This document shows, in pieces, positions 17,336-24,353 of a DNA stretch of 44,385 nucleotides. The position numbers and the translations under genes were made by a program. This DNA comes from Roseovarius sp. UBA6217 (lineage in GTDB: Bacteria > Pseudomonadota > Alphaproteobacteria > Rhodobacterales > Rhodobacteraceae). The notes beneath the pieces are model-generated. The model ran no database searches. It worked only from the letters and a program-made list of their open reading frames with translations, and was not told the DNA's origin. The stretch covers positions 1 through 44,385 of the forward strand of contig DISF01000038.1 of the NCBI GenBank assembly GCA_002421985.1, read 5' to 3'. Numbering within the stretch: the first letter of the stretch is position 1; each line of letters starts with the position of its first letter.

Positions 17336-17788
17336 ATGGAATCATCCATGGATCACTGGTACGAAACCCTGTCGCCGGGAACGGTGCTGTCGCTGCCCGA
17401 TATAGATTGCAGCAAAGCGCGGATTGCCCGGCACTCGGAGCTTTTCAACGCCTATCATCCAGTCAACACCAGTTCGGACAACCGCTTTGGCCGCGCCATC
17501 GCACACGGGCCGCATCCGGTGGCCCAGGCCATGGCGTCTGTCGGAAATCTTCTTCCCAACAGTCTGGTCGCGATGAGCCAGCTTGGTCCCTGGCGGTTTC
17601 TGTGTCCGGCCTTCGTGGGCGATCGCCTGACCGCCGACGCCACCGTGATCGGCCGCGGGCCCGCCTCTCGCGGGAGTGGCACCGTCATTCTGGAAGTGCG
17701 TATCATTGACCCCGACGGTCGGGTTTCGCAGATCGGAGAGGCACATCTGCTTGTTCGCCAGCGCCCCAAACCGAAGGAAACGGCATGA
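17336..17788 (+). CDS. MaoC-like dehydratase domain protein
   Basis: This is a hotdog-fold protein of 150 aa related to (R)-specific enoyl-CoA hydratases. FNAYHPVNTSSDNRFGRAIAHG (about residues 36-58) corresponds to the hydratase segment that usually carries the Asp/His catalytic pair and the closing HG; the exact Asp of the motif is not obvious here, so a thioester-binding or dehydratase role is inferred from the fold. The ATG at 17336 has AGGGAGG 7 bases upstream; the frame opens earlier, at 17288, but without a ribosome site. The stop overlaps the start of the next acyl-CoA dehydrogenase by ATGA, showing translational coupling, so the two probably act on the same thioester. Confidence 0.82.
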   Translation: MESSMDHWYETLSPGTVLSLPDIDCSKARIARHSELFNAYHPVNTSSDNRFGRAIAHGPHPVAQAMASVGNLLPNSLVAMSQLGPWRFLCPAFVGDRLTADATVIGRGPASRGSGTVILEVRIIDPDGRVSQIGEAHLLVRQRPKPKETA

Positions 17789-18939
17789 TCTGGAGCCAGG
17801 AACACGACGAGTTGCGCCGCACCACCAATGCGGTGATCGACACCCACGTAAACCCCTTCGTTGACCAATGGGAAGAAGAGGGAATCTTCCCTGCCCGGCA
17901 GGTGATGAAGGCCTTTGGAAATGCCGGGCTGCTGGGGATCGGCAAAGCCGAGGAATGGGGCGGCATGGGCCTCGATTTCTCGTTCGAGATTGCCTTCGCC
18001 GAGGAACTGGGCAACATCCGCACCATGGGCATTTGCTCGGCCATCGGGGTGCAGACCAACATGTGCACCCCCGCGCTCGCAACTTATGGCAGCGACCGGC
18101 TGAAAGAGGAATTCCTGCGCCCCACCATCGCCGGAGATCTGGTAGGCTGCATCGGTGTCAGCGAGGCGGGTGCCGGATCAGATGTCGCACAGCTGAAGAC
18201 CTCGGCGCGCAAGGATGGCGGCGACTACATCATCAACGGCTCAAAGATGTGGATCACGAATGGGGTTCAGGGAGACTGGATTTGCCTTCTGGTCAATACC
18301 GACACGGAAAATGGCCCGCATCGCAACAAGTCCCTGATCGCTCTGCCGCTCGACACACCCGGCATCACGGTTGGCAAGAAGCTGGACAAGGTCGGCTATC
18401 GGTCCTCGGATACGGCGCTGTTGTTCTTTGACGATGTGCGGATCCCGCAGGCCAACCTGATCGGCGAGGAAGGTCAGGGTTTCCGCTATCAGATGGGGCA
18501 GTTTCAGGAAGAGCGGCTGTTTGTGGTGGCCCGGTCCTGGCGGTTCCTTGATATCGCGATCGAGGAAACCATCGACTATCTGCGCCAGCGCAAGGCCTTT
18601 GGTCGCCCGCTGCTGGACAACCAGTACATATATTACAAGCTGGCCGAAATGCAGGCCCAGATCGAATCCGTCCGGGCGCTGCTATATCGGGCGCTCGAAG
18701 CTCTTCTGAACGGCGAAGACGTGACCAAGCTTGCCTCGATGGCGAAATACCTGATCGGGAGGCTCTCGATGGAGATCCCCGTGGAGCTGACGCAATTCTG
18801 GGGTGGCCAGGGCTTCATGAACGAGAATTTCATTACCCGCGTGTATCGCGAGGCCCGCCAGACAGCCGTGGGCGGCGGAGCGAACGAGGTGATGTTGCAG
18901 ATCATCGCCAAGAAGATGGGAATATTTCCGAAATCGTGA
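17785..18939 (+). CDS. Acyl-CoA dehydrogenase
   Basis: This is an FAD-dependent acyl-CoA dehydrogenase of 384 aa. Substrate/FAD segments GCIGVSEAGAGSDVAQLKTSA and KMWITNGVQGDWI are standard. The C-terminal motif is GGGANEVMLQIIAKKMG; there is no GEGT glutamate, but FQEERLFVVAR (about residues 237-247) matches the position where isovaleryl-CoA and long-chain dehydrogenases carry their catalytic base, so the enzyme is probably active on branched or long acyl chains. The start overlaps the MaoC stop by 4 bases. It is followed 79 bases later by a third acyl-CoA dehydrogenase gene. It passes electrons to ETF in the usual scheme. Confidence 0.93.
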   Translation: MIWSQEHDELRRTTNAVIDTHVNPFVDQWEEEGIFPARQVMKAFGNAGLLGIGKAEEWGGMGLDFSFEIAFAEELGNIRTMGICSAIGVQTNMCTPALATYGSDRLKEEFLRPTIAGDLVGCIGVSEAGAGSDVAQLKTSARKDGGDYIINGSKMWITNGVQGDWICLLVNTDTENGPHRNKSLIALPLDTPGITVGKKLDKVGYRSSDTALLFFDDVRIPQANLIGEEGQGFRYQMGQFQEERLFVVARSWRFLDIAIEETIDYLRQRKAFGRPLLDNQYIYYKLAEMQAQIESVRALLYRALEALLNGEDVTKLASMAKYLIGRLSMEIPVELTQFWGGQGFMNENFITRVYREARQTAVGGGANEVMLQIIAKKMGIFPKS

Positions 18940-19018
18940 AGTCGATGTTTCTGCGGTTGCGCGCCCGATCCTCAAGGAGTGGACATTGCATCGCGGAGAA
19001 TAAAGGGAGAGAGAGAAG

Positions 19019-20155
19019 ATGGATTTTTCCTTTACTGAGGAACACGAAAGGGTCCGCGAGACGGTCCGGCGCTTTGCCGCTGCGGAAATCGCGCCGATCG
19101 CCCGACAGCATGACGATGATGAGACATTTCCAAAGGAGATGTTTCGCAAATGGGGTGATCTGGGCCTTCTGGGCGTGCGCTATCCGGCCGAAGATGGCGG
19201 CTCTGGCATGGACAAGATCAGCGACTGCATCGTGCGCGAAGAGTTGAGCTATGCCAGCCAGTCATTCGCCTCGACCTGGTCGGCGCACACCCATCTTGGC
19301 ATCTGGCCCATCTGGAAAGCGGGCACAGCCGAGCAAAAGGCGAAGTATCTTCCCGGAGCGTTCTCGGGCGAAAAGATCAGTGCTTTCGGCCTTTCAGAGC
19401 CAGGCGGCGGCTCGAACATACGCGCGCTGTCCACCAAGGCGGAAAAGATCGACGGAGGGTGGCGCATTTCCGGGGCCAAAACCTATATCAGCAATTCTCC
19501 GTTCGCGGATTTCATGCTGCTGGCGGCCCGGACTTCGCCCGAATTGAAGCCCCATGCGATCAGCCTGTTCATCGTTGATTTGCCAAACCCCGCCGTGGTC
19601 ATCCACAAACTCGACAAGGAGGGCATTCGCGCATCGGAAACCGGCCTGATTCATATCGACGGGCTGGAGGTGCCCGACGAGGCGCTGCTTGGCAATGAAA
19701 CAGGCACATATCCGATCATCCTTGATTCCCTTTCGGAAAACCGCGTTGGTGTGGCGGCGAATGCCCTCGGCATGGCGCGCGCGGCGAGGGATGCCTCGAT
19801 CGCCTATGCGCGGGAGCGCGAGGTGGCCGGCAAGCGCGTGGGCCAGTATCAGGCCATCGCCCACAAGATCGCCGATATGGATACCGATATCGAGGCCGCC
19901 CGCTGGCTGGTGTATCATGGCGCCTGGCTGGTCGATCAGGGAAAGCTCACGGCATCCATGGCCGCCAAGGTGAAGCTTTTTGCCTCGGAAGTGGCGGTGC
20001 GCGCATCCGAACAGGCGATTCGCATTCACGGAGGGGCCGGGATCATGCGGGACTATTCCGTGGGCCGGATTCACCGCGATTCGCTGGTCTATGTCATCGG
20101 CGAAGGCACATCGGAAGTGCAGCGCAACCTCATTTCGCGCGCACTGGAACTCTAG
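19019..20155 (+). CDS. Acyl-CoA dehydrogenase
   Basis: This is the third acyl-CoA dehydrogenase of the locus, 378 aa. It shows the full canonical set: SAFGLSEPGGGSNIRALSTKA, KTYISNSPFADFM, and a C-terminal VYVIGEGTSEVQRNLISRAL with the catalytic Glu in GEGTSE. It therefore resembles short/branched-chain and glutaryl-like dehydrogenases most closely. GGGAGAGAGAAG lies right before the ATG. This is the last gene of the catabolic locus; its stop at 20153-20155 is one base from the first copy of the dispersed repeat (20157). Having three dissimilar dehydrogenases in one locus suggests successive dehydrogenations of one carbon skeleton rather than redundancy (inference). Confidence 0.94.
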   Translation: MDFSFTEEHERVRETVRRFAAAEIAPIARQHDDDETFPKEMFRKWGDLGLLGVRYPAEDGGSGMDKISDCIVREELSYASQSFASTWSAHTHLGIWPIWKAGTAEQKAKYLPGAFSGEKISAFGLSEPGGGSNIRALSTKAEKIDGGWRISGAKTYISNSPFADFMLLAARTSPELKPHAISLFIVDLPNPAVVIHKLDKEGIRASETGLIHIDGLEVPDEALLGNETGTYPIILDSLSENRVGVAANALGMARAARDASIAYAREREVAGKRVGQYQAIAHKIADMDTDIEAARWLVYHGAWLVDQGKLTASMAAKVKLFASEVAVRASEQAIRIHGGAGIMRDYSVGRIHRDSLVYVIGEGTSEVQRNLISRALEL

Positions 20156-20156
20156 A

Positions 20157-20253
20157 GCAATTTCAGAAAGAGTTGATAACTTTTTCGGTTCAAAATTGCG
20201 ACAACTCAATCATCTAGAGTGTTTTGGTGTTTCAACGAAATACCGAAACACTC
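20157..20253 (+). repeat. Dispersed intergenic repeat, copy A
   Basis: This is a two-module repeat. Left module: 20157 to about 20199, starting GCAATTTC and ending AAATTGC. Right module: a hairpin with arms GAGTGTTTTGGT (20217-20228) and ACCGAAACACTC (20242-20253), pairing at 12 positions with one G-T wobble. It matches copy B (22302-22399) at all but about 7 of 98 aligned positions. It starts one base after the stop codon of the preceding acyl-CoA dehydrogenase, so it is transcribed in that 3' end and could stabilise or end the message. Confidence 0.8.
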
Positions 20254-20255
20254 TC

Positions 20256-20285
20256 GAGTATCCGTCTTGATCAAGACGGATACTC
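20256..20285. repeat. Perfect 30-bp palindrome
   Basis: The arms GAGTATCCGTCTTGA (20256-20270) and TCAAGACGGATACTC (20271-20285) are exact reverse complements with no spacer. It directly abuts repeat copy A and is not present beside copies B or C. A zero-loop palindrome of this size suits a dimeric protein site, a joined pair of element ends or a recombination scar better than a simple terminator. It has no T-run. Confidence 0.75.
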
Positions 20286-20780
20286 TGGCCGGATCGTTCA
20301 CGACGCTTGTGTTGATGGCCCCGACGACATGGTTTCCGCAGCGCATTGATGGTAGACGCACGTGGTTGATTCGTCCGGGTTTTCTTGTCGACGATAGCCG
20401 CCGCCAGCTTGACCGGATGGGGGCGCGAGCCGTGTCGAACCGGGCGCGCCGCCACGGCGAGCGTTTCGGGCACGCCGCCCGCCATCTCTACCACGGCCAG
20501 CAGGCGCAGCAGACTTTCTCGTAAATGTGCTTCAAGTGCCATCGAGATCGAGCATGACGGGTTTGCCGTTCAAGGGTAACAAAGCGGGCTTTTGGGAGGT
20601 GGACTGACACGTGGTGAGGGGGCCTGCCCGGGAAACTGGACTTTCTGGCTTTGACAGCCGGAAAATATCTGTGTTCAAAAATTTACGCTACCCTCATCAC
20701 ATGTTTATGAATAATTCGGGCCAAACCGCCGCTTGAATGAAAAATGCGACATTCCGCCCCTCGAACAGGACCCCTGCCCC

Positions 20781-21650
20781 ATGTTTACCGCCACCCTGAT
20801 CGCGCCGCCCGGCGCCCTTGATACCACCCTTGTCGAGGCGCTGCGCAATGCCTGGGGCGGCGGCGAGGCGGTCTGGCTCTCGGCGCGCGAGGCGGCCGAA
20901 TTCAGCCTGCCGGACAGCCCCGGCAACCGGTGGCAGGTCTGGGCCGAGTTGCAGGCGCAGGGCGTGGATCTGGTGGTGCAGCCCAGCGCGGGGCGGCGCA
21001 AGGCGATGCTTCTGGCCGATATGGACAGCACGATGATCCGCGAGGAATGCATCGACGAGCTGGCAGAGGTGGCGGGTGTCGGCGCGCATGTGCGCGCCAT
21101 CACCGCGCGGGCGATGAATGGCGAGCTGGATTTCGAGGGTGCGCTGATCGAGCGGGTGGCGCTGTTGCGCGGCCTGCCCGAGACGGTCATCGCCGAGGTG
21201 CTGGCCGCGCGCATCACCCCGATGCCGGGCGGGGCCGCGCTGGTGGCGACGATGCGCGCGCACGGGGCTTATGCGGCGCTTGTCTCGGGCGGGTTCACCG
21301 CGTTCACACAGGCCATCGCGGCGCGGCTCGGCTTTGACGAGCACCGCGCCAATACGCTTCTGTCGGAGGGTGGCCGCCTTACCGGGACGGTGGCCCAACC
21401 CATCCTCGGGCGCGAGGCCAAGGTGCGCGCGCTCGAGGACATCACCGCGCGGCGCGGCATTGCCGAGGCGGATGTGATCGCCGTGGGGGACGGGGCCAAC
21501 GATCTGGGGATGCTAGGCCGCGCCGGGACCGGGGTGGCGCTCCATGCCAAGCCCTCGGTCGCCGCGCAATGCGATATACGCATCAACCACGGCGACCTGA
21601 CGGCGCTGCTTTATCTTCAGGGCTATCGGCGCGACGAATTCGCGGTGTGA
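20781..21650 (+). CDS. serB: Phosphoserine phosphatase SerB
   Basis: This enzyme hydrolyses O-phospho-L-serine to serine in the last step of serine synthesis. It is a HAD-superfamily cytoplasmic enzyme of 289 aa. Motif I is DMDSTMI (80-86; nucleophile Asp80, acid/base Asp82), followed by EECIDELAE, the SerB-specific substrate Glu segment. SGGFTAF carries the motif II Ser/Gly, and GDGANDLGML is motif IV. The C-terminus SVAAQCDIRINHGDLTALLYLQGY is typical for alphaproteobacterial SerB. ATG 20781 is preferred over an in-frame TTG at 20733. It converges with the EF-hand gene, with a GC-rich hairpin between them (21661-21686). Confidence 0.96.
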   Translation: MFTATLIAPPGALDTTLVEALRNAWGGGEAVWLSAREAAEFSLPDSPGNRWQVWAELQAQGVDLVVQPSAGRRKAMLLADMDSTMIREECIDELAEVAGVGAHVRAITARAMNGELDFEGALIERVALLRGLPETVIAEVLAARITPMPGGAALVATMRAHGAYAALVSGGFTAFTQAIAARLGFDEHRANTLLSEGGRLTGTVAQPILGREAKVRALEDITARRGIAEADVIAVGDGANDLGMLGRAGTGVALHAKPSVAAQCDIRINHGDLTALLYLQGYRRDEFAV

Positions 21651-21660
21651 CACGGTCGGC

Positions 21661-21686
21661 CCGGGACGGGCACAGCCCCGCCCCGG
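21661..21686. terminator. GC-rich hairpin between convergent serB and EF-hand genes
   Basis: The arms CCGGGACGGG and CCCGCCCCGG pair at nine of ten positions (one A-C mismatch) with a 6-base loop, 11 bases past the serB stop and 21 bases past the EF-hand gene stop. No T-run follows on either strand, so it may act as a weak bidirectional terminator or 3'-end stabiliser. Confidence 0.45.
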
Positions 21687-21706
21687 ACCTCTGGCCGGAT
21701 CGTCGG

Positions 21707-21958
21707 TCAGCCGTCGTCGGACGGAAAGATGCCCGCCGCCTGCGCGGCGGCCACTTCGGCCTCGTTGAGCACACCGTCGGCGTTCACATCGGCGGCATTG
21801 AAATCGGCCTCCGAGAGATCGGGCAAGGCCGCCTGAAGTTCGGACACGGTGAGATACCCGTCCTGGTTGGTGTCCATCGCCGCGAAATCGGCGGCCTGTG
21901 CCATGACAGGCAATGCGAGCATCAGGGCTGCGCCGGTGGCAAAGGGTGATTTGATCAT
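21707..21958 (-). CDS. Small secreted EF-hand calcium-binding protein
   Basis: This is an 83-residue protein with a Sec signal peptide (MIKSPFATGAALMLALPVMAQA, cleavage near residue 22) and two textbook EF-hand loops: DTNQDGYLTVSE (29-40) and DVNADGVLNEAE (57-68). Each has Asp at 1, 3 or Asn at 3, Asp at 5, Gly at 6 and Glu at 12. It is expected in the periplasm and should bind calcium; no enzymatic domain is present. ATG 21958 is used because AAAGGA lies 8 bases before it; another ATG three codons upstream is too close to that site. The neighbours give no functional clue. Such small EF-hand proteins are common in marine alphaproteobacteria, but their roles are not settled. Confidence 0.88.
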   Translation of the reverse strand: MIKSPFATGAALMLALPVMAQAADFAAMDTNQDGYLTVSELQAALPDLSEADFNAADVNADGVLNEAEVAAAQAAGIFPSDDG

Positions 21959-22442
21959 CTCTGTCATCCTTTCGTATCGGATAGACGGGGTGCGGGATTG
22001 CACCACCGTGAGCCAAGTCTGCGAAACCGGGCGCGCGGTGTCTGCCCCGCTGCCCGAAACCGTGGAAAATCCGCAGAAATCAGCCCGAATCGGGGGCGTG
22101 CGCAGGCGAACCTTCGCCGCCATGCGGCAATCGGCGCCCGCCCGCCTGCGGGCGATCCGGGTTTCGGCAAGGACGCGCCGGAAATGCCGTCGGCGCGCAT
22201 CGGTGGAGCTTTGCCGACGCCGCAATCCGGCAGGTTGTTCAGGCCGCATTCCGGCATGAGTCGCCGGTTGCCGCGCAATGCGATATCAGCGTCATTTGAA
22301 AGCAATTTCAGAAAAAGTTGATAGGCTTTTTCGGTTCGAAATTGCGACAACTCAATCATTTAGAGTGTTTTGGTGTTTCAACGAAAAACCGAAACGCTCC
22401 AGGTGGTCTGAGGGCGAGGGGTTTTCGCGGTTTGGGCGTGGC
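21959..22442. other. Gene-less stretch holding repeat copy B and a serB-like scrap
   Basis: These 484 bases contain the upstream region of the EF-hand gene, repeat copy B (22302-22399) and, at 22270-22286, a 17-base exact match to the 3' part of serB (21561-21577). In the forward frame the latter reads SPVAAQCDISVI then stop, against SVAAQCDIRI in SerB. No other gene is visible. Confidence 0.5.
22302..22399 (+). repeat. Dispersed intergenic repeat, copy B
   Basis: This is a full two-module copy about 93% identical to copy A. The left module can fold as nested arms: GCAATTTC/GAAATTGC outside and GAAAAAG/CTTTTTC inside. The right hairpin has arms GAGTGTTTTGGT (22363-22374) and ACCGAAACGCTC (22388-22399). 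It lies 43 bases beyond the stop of the leftward hydrolase gene, in the 3' region of that transcript, in opposite orientation to it. Confidence 0.8.
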
Positions 22443-23396
22443 TCAGGCGGAGGCGGTGCCCTGCCCTGCCCCGTCGTGGAAATCGCAGATCATCGCGAAG
22501 AGCCGCGCCTGCATCGCGGGCGTATCCATCAGCGTCTCGTGCCGCCCGCCCGCGACCATCTCCAGCCGCCCGCCGGGCCAGCGCGCCATGCGATCATGGA
22601 TGCGGGATGCATCGACGATCTCTTCATCGCTGCCCAAAATCGTGAGGCAGGGCAATGCGGGAGAGGGGCGGCGCGCAAGCCCCCGCATCTCGCGCAGCGC
22701 CTCGTGCAGCCAGCGCAGGCTCGGGCCGCCGATGCCAAGCTCGGGATGGGCCTGCAACTGGCGCGCCATGTAATCCCACATTTCGCGGTCATTGGTGAGC
22801 TTGTTGGTCTCGAACGGCTCTGACAGAACGTAATGCGCAGGCCCCGTGCTGGGTGCGTAGTGATGGCCGAGGCAAAGGCGGTGCGCCCCCCACCCGAGCG
22901 ACCACGCAAACGGGCGCAGCGCCGCGCCCATCTTGATCCCCCACATCGGTGCGGAAAAGACGGCGCTGGCCACGTCCAGCCCCTCCATCACCGCGCGCAG
23001 CCCGATACAGCCGCCCATCGAATGCGCGAGCAGGTGCCACGGGCGCGGCAGATCAAGCGCGCGCGCCGCCGCCATCATCGCGGCCACGTCGTGCTGATAG
23101 TCGGTGAAGTGATGCACATGGCCCGCCATCGCGTCGCCGGTGAGCCGGTCTGCAAGCCCCTGCCCGCGCCAGTCGATCACAAACGTGGCATAGCCGCGCG
23201 CCGCGAAATGCCCCGCCGCACGACCGTATTTCTCTATATATTCGGTGCGTCCGGGGAATAGCAGCACCGTGCCCACCTTGGCCTCGCGGTGCCACAGCCC
23301 CGCGCGCAGCCGCACGCCATCGCGCGCCGCGAGCCACCACGCCTCTCCGTCATCGGGGCCGCAGGCCAGCTCCGAATAAAGCGGGGCACGCTCCAT
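22443..23396 (-). CDS. Alpha/beta hydrolase (lysophospholipase/monoacylglycerol lipase-like)
   Basis: This is a serine hydrolase of 317 aa with the PldB-like fold. The nucleophile elbow is AHSMGG (Ser126). Oxyanion-side HG-type text appears as LLFPGRTEYIEKYG (residues 45-58, the usual G.tEyieky of lysophospholipases). The acid is probably Asp262 in GSDEEIVD and the base His286 in GGRHETLMD. No signal peptide is visible, so it is cytoplasmic or peripheral to the inner face of the membrane. Its ATG shares one base with the stop of the SCP2 gene (TGATG), so the two are translationally coupled, consistent with lipid handling by both. Confidence 0.9.
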   Translation of the reverse strand: MERAPLYSELACGPDDGEAWWLAARDGVRLRAGLWHREAKVGTVLLFPGRTEYIEKYGRAAGHFAARGYATFVIDWRGQGLADRLTGDAMAGHVHHFTDYQHDVAAMMAAARALDLPRPWHLLAHSMGGCIGLRAVMEGLDVASAVFSAPMWGIKMGAALRPFAWSLGWGAHRLCLGHHYAPSTGPAHYVLSEPFETNKLTNDREMWDYMARQLQAHPELGIGGPSLRWLHEALREMRGLARRPSPALPCLTILGSDEEIVDASRIHDRMARWPGGRLEMVAGGRHETLMDTPAMQARLFAMICDFHDGAGQGTASA

Positions 23397-23686
23397 CAGG
23401 CGAGGACGCTGCCCAGCTTCATCGCGAGGCCCATATCGCCATCCACCGACAGCCGCCCCGACATGAAGGCGGCGGTGGGGTCGAGATCGCCCGCGAGGAT
23501 CGATTGAAACGTGTCGGCATCGGCGCTCAGCGTCACGTCGGCGTCATCATCGGCGGCGCGCGCGCCATTGGCGTCGATGACGATGCTGCCCTCGCCCTCG
23601 ATCACGAACCTGGCCGCCCCGTCAAAGCCGTCGCTGCCCATCTTGTCGTTCAGGGCCTTGACGGCGGCCTCTATCACGTCGCTCAT
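23396..23686 (-). CDS. SCP2 sterol-carrier-like domain protein
   Basis: This is a 96-residue, single-domain protein of the SCP2 family. ARFVIEGEGSIVIDANGARAADDDADVTLSADADTFQSILAGDLDPTAAFMSGRLSVDGDMGLAMKL-like text covers the whole chain; the pattern of a substrate-binding beta sheet, then DFxxIlxGxldPxxAFmxGklkvdGDmxlAmkL, is the family signature. Such proteins bind or transfer lipids or acyl-CoAs in the cytoplasm. ATG 23686 is chosen because AAAGGA is 8 bases upstream; the frame extends further but only into non-coding sequence. It is coupled to the hydrolase gene downstream. Confidence 0.9.
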   Translation of the reverse strand: MSDVIEAAVKALNDKMGSDGFDGAARFVIEGEGSIVIDANGARAADDDADVTLSADADTFQSILAGDLDPTAAFMSGRLSVDGDMGLAMKLGSVLA

Positions 23687-23759
23687 CTCATCCATCCTTT
23701 CACGATTGCGATGACGGGGGGTTTCCCTTCCGCCAATCCGCGCTAAACTCACGCCTGTT

Positions 23760-24320
23760 ATGAGAGACATGCGCCGATATCTCAACCATACCGTAGCGGC
23801 AGGGCTGGTGCTGGTCATGTTTTCCTTACCCGTGGCCGCATCCGATGCGCGGCTCGACACGCTCTTTGCCCGGCTTGAGAGCGCAGAGCCTGCCGACGCG
23901 CGACGCATCGCCGCAGAGATCGAGCTGGCATGGGCGCGCTCCGGCTCGGCGGCGATGGATCTGCTGTTGCGCCGGGGTGAGGATGCGCTTGAGGCGGGCG
24001 ATCCGGACATGGCCATCGAACATCTTAGCGCCGCCATCGACCATGCGCCGGATTTCGCCGAAGCGTGGCACCTGCGCTCCGCCGCGTTTTTCGAGCAGCA
24101 ACGCTATGGCCTCGCGCTGCATGATCTTGCGCAGGCCGTCGTGCTTGAGCCGCGCCATTTCAACGCGATCTACGGTATGGGCATCATTTTCGAGCAGACC
24201 GGGCGGTTTGCGCTGGCGCATGACGCGCTGGTGCGAGCGCAGGCTATACATCCCCATCACGAGGCCGTAAGCGAGGCACTGGAACGGGTGGCGCGCGAGC
24301 TGGGCGGCACCGATATCTGA
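23760..24320 (+). CDS. Exported tetratricopeptide-repeat protein
   Basis: This is a 186-residue protein with a signal peptide (MRDMRRYLNHTVAAGLVLVMFSLPVAA, cleavage near residue 27) followed by helical repeats. At least two TPR units are clear: from AMDLLLRRGEDALEAGDPDMAIEHLSAAIDHAPDF and from AEAWHLRSAAFFEQQRYGLALHDLAQAVVLEP onward, with a third partial unit (GMGIIFEQTGRFALAHDALVRAQAIHP). It should act as a periplasmic scaffold; the partner is unknown. The alternative start MRRYLNH lies three codons later. It is divergent from the SCP2 gene and 33 bases before the helicase gene, so the two may be co-transcribed. Confidence 0.88.
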   Translation: MRDMRRYLNHTVAAGLVLVMFSLPVAASDARLDTLFARLESAEPADARRIAAEIELAWARSGSAAMDLLLRRGEDALEAGDPDMAIEHLSAAIDHAPDFAEAWHLRSAAFFEQQRYGLALHDLAQAVVLEPRHFNAIYGMGIIFEQTGRFALAHDALVRAQAIHPHHEAVSEALERVARELGGTDI

Positions 24321-24353
24321 GGCAAGACAGCCAGTCGAGAGAACGGGGGGCGC

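Larger units (their letters stand above)
20156..20780. other. Gene-less border stretch between the catabolic locus and serB
   Basis: These 625 bases hold the dispersed repeat copy A (20157-20253), a 30-bp perfect palindrome (20256-20285) and about 400 bases in which short open frames exist on both strands. None is recognisable, has a ribosome site, or shows family motifs. It could be decayed mobile-element DNA, but no transposase motif is visible. Part of the last 100 bases must hold the serB promoter. Confidence 0.5.

Noticed and set aside
20210..20542. Overlapping 100-110-codon frames on both strands between repeat A and serB, considered as a transposase remnant.
   Set aside because: No DDE, HTH or other transposase motif could be recognised, and neither frame has a ribosome site; left as unassigned DNA.
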